A DNA stretch of 14,300 nt from JBFWIW01 sp050253535 (lineage in GTDB: Bacteria > Bacillota > Clostridia > Oscillospirales > Oscillospiraceae), in assembly GCA_050253535.1 (NCBI GenBank), contig JBFWIW010000070.1:1-14300 (forward strand), given 5' to 3'. The notes beneath the pieces were generated by a model, which ran no database searches, was not told the origin of the DNA, and saw only the letters and a list, made by a program, of their open reading frames with translations. Positions 7,327 to 14,253 of this stretch are shown here, one piece after another. The translations under genes were made by a program, and so were the position numbers. The first letter of the stretch is position 1; every line of letters begins with the position of its first letter.

Positions 7327-8638
7327 TCATTCCCGGTCTCCGGGCGCCAGTGCCGCCGCGCCGGCATCACGCTGTCCGCAGGAGACACTTTTCTTGCTCA
7401 TCTTGTTCAGACACATCTTCTGATCCGCCGCAAGAATGACATCATTGGCGTTGCTCTGCGCGCCCATGGGCAAAGTAACGATACCGTAACTGAAAGAATG
7501 CTTATACGGTTTTCCGCTCATTTCATCGCTTTCATTTATTTCGTCTATTATACTACGGACAATCTTTTCCGCAACCTCTTCAGTGCAGTCCGGGAATACA
7601 ATTAAAAACTCGTCTCCCCCCATACGGCTGATCATATCGCCTTCCCTGATCACTGCCTCGGCCGCTAAGGCTGTGGATATAATCAGCAGGTCCCCTTCCA
7701 TGTGCCCGTAAGTATCGTTAACTTCCTTCAGTCCGTCGATATCGATAAAGCCCACCGACATGGGGCTGCTTCCTGTGCCTGACCGGACGAGCTCCTTCTC
7801 AAGCTTTACGATTCCCATTCTGCGGTTCAGCACCCCTGTCATCGGATCGGGTTCCGCGTAACGTTCGAGCATTTCGTACTGTTGTTTCAATTCATTTTCG
7901 ATTTTCAGCCGTTCAGTAATGTCGTTAAATATGATGACGGTTCCACCGTTTTTTTCGCTGACATCCATCATCTTTTTGAATTTTATCGAATATGTCCTGA
8001 CGCCCTCTTTTGTCTCAATCGTTTTTTCCTGTATAACCTCGTCCTGATCCATATCGAGAAATATTGTCAGTTCCTGTTTAAGCAGATCGAGATCGGCATT
8101 CTCATCAAGACTTCCGTATACTTTGCGCCCGAAACCCATTCTCCTGTAAAAACCTCCGCGGCCCTGAAATTGATGTTTTCTATGCTGTTATTATTATCCA
8201 TCAGGATAATGGGATCATAAATGCTTTCAAACACGGTAAGGTATTTGTTTTTTTCATTGGTCATTTTCCTGTTTGTTTCCTGAAGGTCATGCAATCTCCG
8301 ATCTTTGTCAAGGCCCGCCCANNNNNNNNNNNNNNNNNNNNNNNNNNNNNNNNNNNNNNNNNNNNNNNNNNNNNNNNNNNNNNNNNNNNNNNNNNNNNNN
8401 NNNNNNNNNNNNNNNNNNNNNCAGCGAAATCTTCGTCCGGCCCCATCTCCGGAATATCATCACTGACCCTAATTGATTTCACCAACGCATCCGAGAGGCC
8501 GGATATCGACATCCGCCATGCTTCTTTGAGCGTTGATGTATATTTGACATAATTTTGTTCTTTCGCATATGTAAGCACCTTTTCCATCAGCACATCTTCG
8601 CTGTTCAGAATCAATTGTATCAGATCGTTCATCGCCAT
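7327..8638 (-). CDS. PAS-GGDEF diguanylate cyclase, interrupted by a gap and an apparent frameshift
   Basis: A sensory diguanylate cyclase, making c-di-GMP from two GTP. The N-terminal part (about 72 residues before the gap) reads NSEDVLMEKVLTYAKEQNY then YTSTLKEAWRMSISGLSDAL, and resembles RsbRD-type N-terminal sensor domains; that name is tentative. After the gap come a coiled-coil stretch (LDKDRRLHDLQETNRKMTNE) and a PAS domain (FESIYDPIILMDNNNSIENI...) ending in FNDITERLKIE, followed by a GGDEF domain. GGDEF is intact (7606-7620), and an RxxD inhibitory I-site (REGD) sits exactly five residues before it, so product inhibition is expected. Inside the PAS domain the frame shifts by -1 near 8122-8130; restoring one base gives a smooth VSGRKVYGSLDEN. 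I chose the ATG at 8638, with GGTGGG 6 nt upstream. No transmembrane segment is visible, so it is probably cytosolic. Real decay versus sequencing error near a contig end is unresolved. Confidence 0.8.
8322..8421. other. Assembly gap of 100 N
   Basis: A second placeholder of exactly 100 N, inside the diguanylate cyclase gene between its N-terminal domain and the coiled-coil/PAS region. Both sides are open in the minus direction, so one gene spanning the gap is the simplest reading. Confidence 0.98.
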
Positions 8639-8659
8639 CTTCAACCCACCGTCTATATG

Positions 8660-8688
8660 TTATTATCATTCACAGGCCTTTTCCGCAA
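8660..8688 (-). promoter_or_regulatory. Putative promoter of the diguanylate cyclase gene
   Basis: On the minus strand TTGCGG (8688-8683), 17 nt, TAATAA (8665-8660). Initiation near 8653 would leave a very short leader with the GGTGGG site at 8645-8650. The palindrome AGGCCT occurs at 8673-8678 inside this promoter and again near 8730; its meaning is unclear. Confidence 0.35.
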
Positions 8689-8794
8689 TCAGTTGATAAA
8701 AAAATAGGTTTTATATTCTGACAATTATTAGGCCTTTTTTAATAGCGCTTTTTTCAGCCGTCTTCGCAAATTGAAGTACAAAATCAAATAAAAA

Positions 8795-11344
8795 TCATCT
8801 GCATAAAAGCGTCTGCGTTAAGATATCGGAAAATATTTCCGCACCGTCTGTTTTGGCAATGTGGATTACATCTGAGAACTGTGTGTTTTCGGGTGTAACA
8901 GACGCCAGCAAATTTTCACTTTTTAAAATTCGGCAAGGGTTAAAAACAACATCTTTCTGCCCGTCAAAAATAGCCACATAAAAAACCCCCGTTTCCACAA
9001 GATCCTGAAAAAAGTGGCTTCCATAGGACAATTCGGGCATAAATCCCGCTTCCGTCGACGACACCTCACAGATAACCGACATATTACATATTTCCGTAAA
9101 ATGTACAGGCACACCCAGAGACGGCGTTGTTGTCCCCCATCTGCCCGGCCCCATCAGCATGGCATTTTTTCCTTTAAGCTTTGTATTTATAATTCCAACC
9201 TGCCTCGCAACGGCATATTTCTCCTGTTCATTAAGTGCCATATAGGCCTGGGCGCGAACAAAAACGACATAATCAACAGGCAGCCGAACATTTCCGCCCA
9301 TGAAGTTGCCTTTCATAGAGAAAAAGCAATCCTTTTCATCCGCGAGCTTCGGTATTTCAACCGAATTACCCAATCCCCGCGTCTGCAAAGGGCGGCATTG
9401 CAGAAGATTTATCTTAAAGCGGTTGTCTTTCGTAAAATTTGCCGTAAATTCAATATCCACAGGATAATCATAAACCTTTGACAGCAGAGCCAGCATTTCT
9501 CTCATAACCAAAGGAAATTCGGTATTTTTAAGCAGTTTTTTAAAATCAAAAAGATACGGCGTTCTTCTGTCGGTATAACCAAGCTCGCGAAGCCTGTTTG
9601 CCGCTTGGTTGTCCAAGCTGGCAAACAGTTCTTTGTCTGCCTTAATGTCATTTGCAATAATTTCTTCTAAATCTCTGCATACAAGCGCATTTTTCTTAAC
9701 AGAAAGAACATCGGCACTGTGCTGGGAAAATTTCTTTTGATCTTCAAAATCGATTGGGGGAATCCGCAAAGGATCGTCAAGACATACAATTTTGGCATAA
9801 TCGCCAACCGTTCTGTCTACCGCCCTTGTGCCAAGCCCAAAAACCAGACGCAGCATACCTGCATCCATATCTACGCTTTTATCCCAGACATAAAGGTTAG
9901 AAGAGTTTCCAACACCTGCAATATGGGGGAAAAAGTTTTCTTCATATTGATCTCCGGAAACACGCTGAACTAATATTGCCATCTGCTCATCCAGCTTAAA
10001 GAGTCCCCTGTTCATCCTGTAGGCAAGGGCATCCTCATTCATTGTGCTGGCATAAACCGTTCGAATTGCCTGTTCAAAGGCTTCATAACGTTCATCTGGC
10101 GTACCCTGATTTACGCAAAATACACTTTCATATTTGCCCGCAAAAGCATTGCCGAAATTATCTTCAAGCAAGGAGCTGGAACGAACAATAATAGGAGATT
10201 GGCCAAAATATTCCAACATTTGAACAAACTGTTCCTGAATATCCTTCGGGAACTTACCGCGCAGGAGTTTTTCTTTTAGCTCAGGCGCATATTTAAAATA
10301 TCCCTCCGGCGTCTTCTGTTTTGTGCGAAGTCGCCACCAGCCGTTTTGTACAATATACGTATAAAAAATATCCGCGCCAAGATAATATGAATCATGCGGT
10401 TCCATGAAAGGTATGAAGCGGCCTTTACCATCCCGCTCCAGGATTTTTCTGGCAACAAGCATACCGACGCTCTTCCCTCCGATAAAGCCTGTACCCACCT
10501 CTCTGGAAGCTATCTTCAGAACATCTTTTAAAGTAAAATATCGGTCACACAACTCGAACATCCTGGATCCGCCGTCTATCAGCATGTACATCAAATGCCT
10601 TTTGGTCGCTTCCTGCTTCTCCGGCGTAAGTGCAAATGCTTCTTTTGCCCTGTTAAATGTAACGTTCCAGTAATCGAGCCGATCCACACCGCGATGAATA
10701 CTGGAAAACAGTTCGGCAACCTCAGCGCTTGACGTAATGCAGACCGCTTCCTGTTCCAGTATCAAATGCGGAAAAAACATGGTAGGCGAATAACGCTGCC
10801 ACACTTTAAGCGGGTGTATATAAAATTTATTGTTTACCTGATATAGATCAAGCAACAGCTGCGTTGTTTCCCGGATACCTGCAATGGTGGTGAATGTGTG
10901 AGCATTTCGTATAATAGCGAAATACGCGACCGTATCGAGCTCATATAAATACGGACATGTAACCTTAAAAAAGTTACCGATCATCAAATCCGAATGCCAG
11001 TATTTTAACAAATCGGTCAGGCAGTCAAAAACATAAAAAGTCTTCCTGCCCTCTTTTTTCACCATGTTATGGACTTCTGTTGCAAAGCTTTCAAATCCTT
11101 TATTTGCATTAACATAATAAATCTCTATGTCAGGACTTTCTTCCATCAGCGGTTCGTGACTGCCAAAACGGACATAAACCAGCCTTCTTTTATCCGTCTT
11201 CGCCTGTGTGACGTACGGATCAACCATTTTTTTATAGTCGGATGCCGAATCTACCTGCCAAACGACATTATCACCCAATCGAAGGTTGTCAATTGCCTGG
11301 TCAAAGCCCAGTAGTCCTGTGCTTACCTTATCATATATACCCAC
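8795..11344 (-). CDS. Orphan PEP/pyruvate-binding (PPDK N-terminal-like) protein with KaiC/RecA-like N-terminus
   Basis: An 849-residue protein of unknown function. Residues 1 to about 190 look like a KaiC/RecA-like domain: STGLLGFDQAIDNLRLGDNV resembles the KaiC opening, but the GxxxxGKT P-loop expected after it is absent (NVVWQVDSASDYKKM), so this domain probably does not hydrolyse ATP in the usual way. Residues from about 280 to 655 match the ATP-grasp nucleotide-binding domain of PEP synthase and pyruvate phosphate dikinase: GGKSVGM (289-295), IVRSSSLLEDNFGNAFAGKYESVF (386-409), ILVQRVSG (457-464), FGLGTRAVDRTVGDY (502-516) and LLQCRPLQ (647-654). The phospho-His swivelling domain and the PEP-binding barrel are missing. 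Residues 656-849 hold an unfamiliar C-terminal part with MGPGRWGTTTPSLGVPV (731-747). The start is GTG with AGGAGG 6 nt upstream. The gene stands alone, with wide gaps on both sides. A nucleotide-dependent regulator or kinase is inference. Confidence 0.8.
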   Translation of the reverse strand: MGIYDKVSTGLLGFDQAIDNLRLGDNVVWQVDSASDYKKMVDPYVTQAKTDKRRLVYVRFGSHEPLMEESPDIEIYYVNANKGFESFATEVHNMVKKEGRKTFYVFDCLTDLLKYWHSDLMIGNFFKVTCPYLYELDTVAYFAIIRNAHTFTTIAGIRETTQLLLDLYQVNNKFYIHPLKVWQRYSPTMFFPHLILEQEAVCITSSAEVAELFSSIHRGVDRLDYWNVTFNRAKEAFALTPEKQEATKRHLMYMLIDGGSRMFELCDRYFTLKDVLKIASREVGTGFIGGKSVGMLVARKILERDGKGRFIPFMEPHDSYYLGADIFYTYIVQNGWWRLRTKQKTPEGYFKYAPELKEKLLRGKFPKDIQEQFVQMLEYFGQSPIIVRSSSLLEDNFGNAFAGKYESVFCVNQGTPDERYEAFEQAIRTVYASTMNEDALAYRMNRGLFKLDEQMAILVQRVSGDQYEENFFPHIAGVGNSSNLYVWDKSVDMDAGMLRLVFGLGTRAVDRTVGDYAKIVCLDDPLRIPPIDFEDQKKFSQHSADVLSVKKNALVCRDLEEIIANDIKADKELFASLDNQAANRLRELGYTDRRTPYLFDFKKLLKNTEFPLVMREMLALLSKVYDYPVDIEFTANFTKDNRFKINLLQCRPLQTRGLGNSVEIPKLADEKDCFFSMKGNFMGGNVRLPVDYVVFVRAQAYMALNEQEKYAVARQVGIINTKLKGKNAMLMGPGRWGTTTPSLGVPVHFTEICNMSVICEVSSTEAGFMPELSYGSHFFQDLVETGVFYVAIFDGQKDVVFNPCRILKSENLLASVTPENTQFSDVIHIAKTDGAEIFSDILTQTLLCR

Positions 11345-11520
11345 TGCACACCTCCTATAAATCCCAATCCGGCAGCTCTGGCTATTGTCTTATGGGGCAA
11401 CGTGCTCGTACGCTTTTGTCGTCAAAGTTTCCACTCTATATATGATTTTCCCCTTTGAGAATAGGCGCAATAACACTTTTATGAATGCCTCAAGACTCAA
11501 GACAATCTGCCAATTAATCC

Positions 11521-11610
11521 GTATGATGTTAAGGTATCCTTTAACATACGTAGTTTTCGTTCCCCGCAGCCTCTTTTTCGATTTTCCCACTTCGAAAACC
11601 GAAAAAGAGG
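11521..11610 (-). other. Two stem-loops downstream of the HxlR-family gene
   Basis: CCTCTTTTTCG (11570-11580) pairs with CGAAAAAGAGG (11600-11610), extended inward by TTTT/AAAA after one mismatch, 13 nt beyond the HxlR stop in the minus direction. A second imperfect stem lies at 11521-11549 (GTATGATGTTAAGG against CCTTTAACATAC, with bulges). Neither is followed by a clear T tract, so a terminator is plausible but not certain. The rest of the 278-base gap up to the 849-residue gene shows no convincing promoter. Confidence 0.4.
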
Positions 11611-11622
11611 AAAACCATCAGA

Positions 11623-12006
11623 TCAGATATTATATTTTAATGCCCATTGATAAATTTCATAATAAATAGGTATCAGGTCTTTCCCCTTTTCTGTCAATGA
11701 ATATTCAACATGAGGTGGGATTTCATTAAACTGAATGCGATTGACTAAGCCGTAGGCTACTAATTCGCGCAATGTAGCAGTGAGCATGGTATTTGTTATC
11801 TCCGGCAAGGCCTTTTTTAGTTCACCAAAGCGAATGCTGTTATGTTTACACATCTCGAACAGGATATGATTTTTCCATTTTCCTTGCAATATATTAAGTG
11901 CAGTGGTTACCTTGCAGTTGTCACGCGACGTTGAGGCAGCACCGGATGTATTAAATTCTTCTTTGATGATATTGATGAAATCTTTATAAGAAACGCTACG
12001 GTTCAT
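11623..12006 (-). CDS. HxlR-family (DUF24, MarR-like) transcriptional regulator
   Basis: A 127-aa winged-helix DNA-binding protein. The family core is complete: LQGKWKNHILFEM (40-52), RFGELKKALPEITNTMLTATLRELVAYGLVNR (59-90) as the recognition region, then the wing PPHVEYSLTEKGKDLIP (97-113). A cysteine (C31) stands just before the core, where HxlR/DUF24 redox regulators such as YodB and HypR carry their sensing Cys near the N-terminus; that C31 is a sensor is inference. About 25 residues precede it, somewhat more than in YodB. The ATG has AGGAGGAG about 6-8 nt upstream. It is divergent from a nitroreductase across 142 bases holding a dyad (12030-12046) on its own probable -10, suggesting autorepression and control of the neighbour by an electrophile or quinone signal. 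Confidence 0.9.
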   Translation of the reverse strand: MNRSVSYKDFINIIKEEFNTSGAASTSRDNCKVTTALNILQGKWKNHILFEMCKHNSIRFGELKKALPEITNTMLTATLRELVAYGLVNRIQFNEIPPHVEYSLTEKGKDLIPIYYEIYQWALKYNI

Positions 12007-12029
12007 TTACATCTCCTCCTGTATCACAC

Positions 12030-12046
12030 AGTATTCTAAGTATACT
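12030..12046. promoter_or_regulatory. Candidate operator dyad in the HxlR/nitroreductase divergent region
   Basis: AGTAT (12030-12034), 7 nt, ATACT (12042-12046) is a perfect inverted repeat, sized for a dimeric winged-helix regulator. It covers TATACT (12044-12039 on the minus strand), the best -10 for the HxlR gene. A related sequence, CTTAGTATAATA, lies at 12095-12106 over the nitroreductase -10. Binding is inference, since AT-rich promoters yield such dyads by chance. Confidence 0.4.
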
Positions 12047-12077
12047 CTATAAAACTATATAAGAATAATCTGCGTAC

Positions 12078-12105
12078 TTGTAACAATCAATATCCTTAGT
12101 ATAAT
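12078..12105 (+). promoter_or_regulatory. Putative sigma-A promoter of the nitroreductase gene
   Basis: TTGTAA (12078-12083), 16 nt, and a perfect TATAAT (12100-12105). A 6-1-6 palindrome TATAATAATTATA (12100-12112) spans the -10 and probable start near 12112, where a repressor could block initiation. Confidence 0.6.
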
Positions 12106-12148
12106 AATTATATCGAGAATAATCAAGCTGATTAGGAGAGTGATTTTA

Positions 12149-12673
12149 ATGGAAACCATGAAAGCAATCGCAAAAAGAAAGTCAACCCGGTCTTATAAAC
12201 AAGACCAAATCCCGAATGACATTTTGAATACCATATTGGCGGCAGGCTGTGCGGCACCTGTAAATTTGGGAAACTATGATACGTTACATTTAACCGTTAT
12301 TCAGGATAAGGAAATATTAAAAAAGCTATCAGCAAGTGTTTCTAAAGTTATACCTGTGGAAGGCGACCTTCTCTATGGTGCGCCAACAATAGTTCTTATT
12401 TCTTCCTTAACTGATGAAACGCTTCCCGACTTTGACTATGTGAATACAGGTTGTGTTCTTGAAAACATGATGATAGCGGCAACAGACCAAAAGGTTGACA
12501 GTGTTCTGATAGGAGGAACAGTGTTAGCTTTGAACGCAGACCTGGAATTGCAAAAGGCATTTGAAATTCCCGACGGTTTTAAGGCAATGGCAAGTGTTGC
12601 GTTGGGGTACGCAGCAACTCCGGACCAAACGGAAAAAGAACTTACGGTAAAAATAGCTATGAACCGCGTATAA
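12149..12673 (+). CDS. Nitroreductase-family FMN-dependent oxidoreductase
   Basis: A 174-aa member of the nitroreductase superfamily, FMN enzymes that use NAD(P)H to reduce nitro groups, quinones and similar electrophiles. The N-terminus METMKAIAKRKSTRSYKQDQ carries the RxSxRxY flavin-phosphate motif, followed by ILAAGCAAPVNLGNYDTLHL (AP region). Later LLYGAPTIVLISS and NTGCVLENMMIAATDQKVDSVLIGG form the core, then FEIPDGFKAMASVALGYA near the end. It is at the short end for the family but shows no internal break. I chose the ATG at 12149, with AGGAG 10 nt upstream; a GTG at 12140 overlaps that site. The gene is divergent from the HxlR regulator and probably its main target. It ends in a terminator hairpin. 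By eye its base composition is more AT-rich than the genes left of 8.8 kb. Substrate is unknown. Confidence 0.9.
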   Translation: METMKAIAKRKSTRSYKQDQIPNDILNTILAAGCAAPVNLGNYDTLHLTVIQDKEILKKLSASVSKVIPVEGDLLYGAPTIVLISSLTDETLPDFDYVNTGCVLENMMIAATDQKVDSVLIGGTVLALNADLELQKAFEIPDGFKAMASVALGYAATPDQTEKELTVKIAMNRV

Positions 12674-12740
12674 AAGGTGACACGCCCCAACTAAAAAATA
12701 TGATTTAGGCAGGGAGTTTTCCATGCCTAAATAATCGTTG

Positions 12741-12781
12741 AAAAGTCCTTCAAACCCGTGAATGAAGTTTGGAGGTCTTTT
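12741..12781 (+). terminator. Intrinsic terminator of the nitroreductase gene
   Basis: A 15-bp stem (12741-12755 with 12767-12781) has an 11-nt loop, one U-U mismatch and one U-G pair. It is AAAAG on the left and TCTTTTCTTATT on the right, giving the usual U-rich tail. It ends 68-108 nt after the nitroreductase stop. The A-rich left flank could allow it to work weakly in reverse as well. Confidence 0.8.
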
Positions 12782-13158
12782 CTTATTGTATCACTGAGAA
12801 AATAAACCGCCTGCTCTGCCTCAAAAACGGTTGACATATACCTAAGAACGAATTATTTCTGCAGTGGATATGGCCATGGTTTTTGGATGTGATTAGCTAC
12901 AAAATTTCTTACCCCCCATCCACGGGAAAGTAAGGAACTCCACCTCAAATCTCTTCTAAAACGCACCTATATTTTATCTAAATGAACTTGGAAGTGAGCT
13001 GGCTCAGCTTACTATCATGCTAATCAGAACTGTCAAACACTATATCGCTTGAGAGCAGTTGTTTTGCCGCTCTGGACACGTATATAAATTATTATGTCAA
13101 TTGTTTTGGAATTATGGCTTTTTTTGGATACTATACTATGGCTCTAAAAAGCTCCTCC

Positions 13159-13187
13159 TTGTAAAATTGAGTGAATCTGTTTACAAT
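13159..13187 (+). promoter_or_regulatory. Putative sigma-A promoter of the AzoR-like gene
   Basis: TTGTAA (13159-13164), 17 nt, TACAAT (13182-13187). Initiation is expected near 13194, giving a leader of about 80 nt. The AGTATAG half-site at 13193-13199 sits on the start point, a common place for a repressor. Confidence 0.5.
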
Positions 13188-13192
13188 AATAA

Positions 13193-13226
13193 AGTATAGG
13201 ATAATCTCAAGTTTTCGGACTATACT
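13193..13226. promoter_or_regulatory. Candidate operator: AGTATAG / CTATACT inverted repeat
   Basis: AGTATAG (13193-13199) and CTATACT (13220-13226) form a perfect 7-bp inverted repeat with a 20-nt spacer, at and just after the predicted transcription start of the AzoR-like gene. A third CTATACT lies upstream at 13131-13137. The core AGTATA also occurs in the HxlR/nitroreductase promoter region. It may be the binding site of that HxlR regulator; this is inference. Confidence 0.4.
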
Positions 13227-13273
13227 AATTCAAAAAATGTAACTGAAAAAATACTTAATGGAGGGCAATACAA

Positions 13274-13879
13274 ATGAGTAAAATACTATATATTAAAGCA
13301 AATGCAAAATTAGAGGGTGAATCAAGAACATTTAGAATTTCCGATTGTTTCATCGAAAATTATCGGAAATTTCATCCCGAAGACGAAATAATAACTTTGG
13401 ATTTGTATAAGGAAGGCATAAGACTGCTAACAGCAGACGATATAAATGCCGTTTTTGGACCGAAGACTGAAGAAAGCAGAAAACATCCAATTCTAAAATA
13501 TGCCTACCAGTTCGCAGAGGCCGACAAATACGTAATTGCCGAGCCGTTGTGGAACTTGAGCATACCTGCAATTTTAAAGGCATACATTGACTATATTTGT
13601 GTCACTGGAATCACATTCAAATATACTGCAGAAGGTTCTGTGGGCTTATGCCAAGGGAAAAAAGCTGTAAATATTTCTTCAAGAGGCGGGGAATATTCCA
13701 TAGAGCCGTTTTCATCATTAGAAATGGGTGACAGATATTTAAGAACATTGTTCAGCTTCTTAGGAATCACGGACTTCACCACGATTTCTGCAGATGCACT
13801 GGATATTGTCGGGAATGATGTTGAAGCTATTGTAGGAAATGCAATTAAAAATGCCCAAGAAAAAGCCAAGAATTTCTAA
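13274..13879 (+). CDS. AzoR-like FMN-dependent NADH:quinone/azo oxidoreductase
   Basis: A 201-aa flavodoxin-fold enzyme of the Flavodoxin_2 (AzoR/NQO1-like) family, which usually works as an FMN dimer and carries out two-electron reduction of quinones and azo compounds with NAD(P)H. Seen in order: an N-terminal beta strand and FMN-phosphate region (MSKILYIKANAKLEGESRTF), EPLWNLSIPAILKAYIDYI (90-108) where AzoR has its PMYNFxxP motif, TGITFKYTAEGSVGLCQGKKA (111-131), and SRGGEYS (136-142). Length is typical. The ATG has GGAGGG 8 nt upstream. It is monocistronic by layout, with its own promoter and a dyad on the start site. With the nearby HxlR regulator and nitroreductase, a role in quinone or electrophile detoxification is likely; physiological substrate is unknown. 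Confidence 0.9.
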   Translation: MSKILYIKANAKLEGESRTFRISDCFIENYRKFHPEDEIITLDLYKEGIRLLTADDINAVFGPKTEESRKHPILKYAYQFAEADKYVIAEPLWNLSIPAILKAYIDYICVTGITFKYTAEGSVGLCQGKKAVNISSRGGEYSIEPFSSLEMGDRYLRTLFSFLGITDFTTISADALDIVGNDVEAIVGNAIKNAQEKAKNF

Positions 13880-14069
13880 AGATATATCGATTGGAACATG
13901 CTTAATTTCCCTGCAAACGAGGATTTTATCTATACATTGCCGTCTTGACTAAGAATCATCCACGCATATTTCGGTAATGTTGATTAGCCTGTTACCCAGC
14001 CATTTTATCAACTCAAGTATAAAAAACAACACTGACCGCGCAACCCCGCCAAAATCAAAAAGCATCCAA

Positions 14070-14129
14070 ATCGGCCACACGCGAACCGCTGACATCTAAC
14101 CTGACCACGCGCCAGACTATGACATCTAA
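14070..14129. repeat. Imperfect 30-bp tandem repeat
   Basis: Two adjacent units (14070-14099 and 14100-14129) agree at 20 of 30 positions and end in the identical TGACATCTAA (14090-14099 and 14120-14129), with CCAC and CGC also shared. Weaker partial copies flank them: CATCCAA at 14063-14069, and ATCGCTCTGTCGCG just right of the second unit. Whether it is a tandem repeat or part of a dispersed intergenic element cannot be told from one locus. Confidence 0.5.
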
Positions 14130-14224
14130 ATCGCTCTGTCGCGTTAAAAATCATGCCTTTGGACTTATTCCCGCGAAGCGATATTTTCACGATTTTCACA
14201 CATCGCATTTTTTCTCTCAAACCT

Positions 14225-14253
14225 CGAAAAGCCCAGTATTACTGGGCTTTTCG
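14225..14253 (-). terminator. Intrinsic terminator of the right-edge methyltransferase gene
   Basis: A perfect 13-bp stem (14225-14237 with 14241-14253) has a 3-nt ATT loop and a core GCCCAGT. It is AAAA on the left of the core and TTTT on the right, so it is symmetrical. It begins 5 nt after the TAG stop at 14261-14259 in the minus direction, which makes it the terminator of that gene. Confidence 0.85.

Larger units (their letters stand above)
12674..13273. other. 600-base non-coding region between nitroreductase and quinone reductase genes
   Basis: No gene could be recognised here on either strand; open frames are short and lack starts with ribosome binding sites. It holds a small hairpin (ATTTAGGCA 12703-12711 with TGCCTAAAT 12724-12732), the terminator at 12741-12781, and an isolated perfect -35 box TTGACA (12831-12836) with only a weak -10 (TATTTC, 12854-12859). 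At the right end lies the promoter and dyad region of the next gene. It may contain decayed remnants of a lost gene or element, but I could not identify any. Confidence 0.6.

Noticed and set aside
8795..11344. Calling this gene pyruvate phosphate dikinase or PEP synthase
   Set aside because: Only the ATP-grasp part is present. The catalytic His domain and PEP-binding barrel are missing, and the N-terminus is a different fold.
11390..11590. 66-codon minus-strand ORF between the HxlR gene and the 849-residue gene
   Set aside because: No ribosome binding site; it covers stem-loop sequences downstream of the HxlR gene.
14008..14220. 70-codon minus-strand ORF over the 30-bp repeats
   Set aside because: No ribosome binding site, a repeat-driven Arg/Cys composition, and it starts directly after a terminator with no promoter seen. 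It is kept only as part of the repeat observation.
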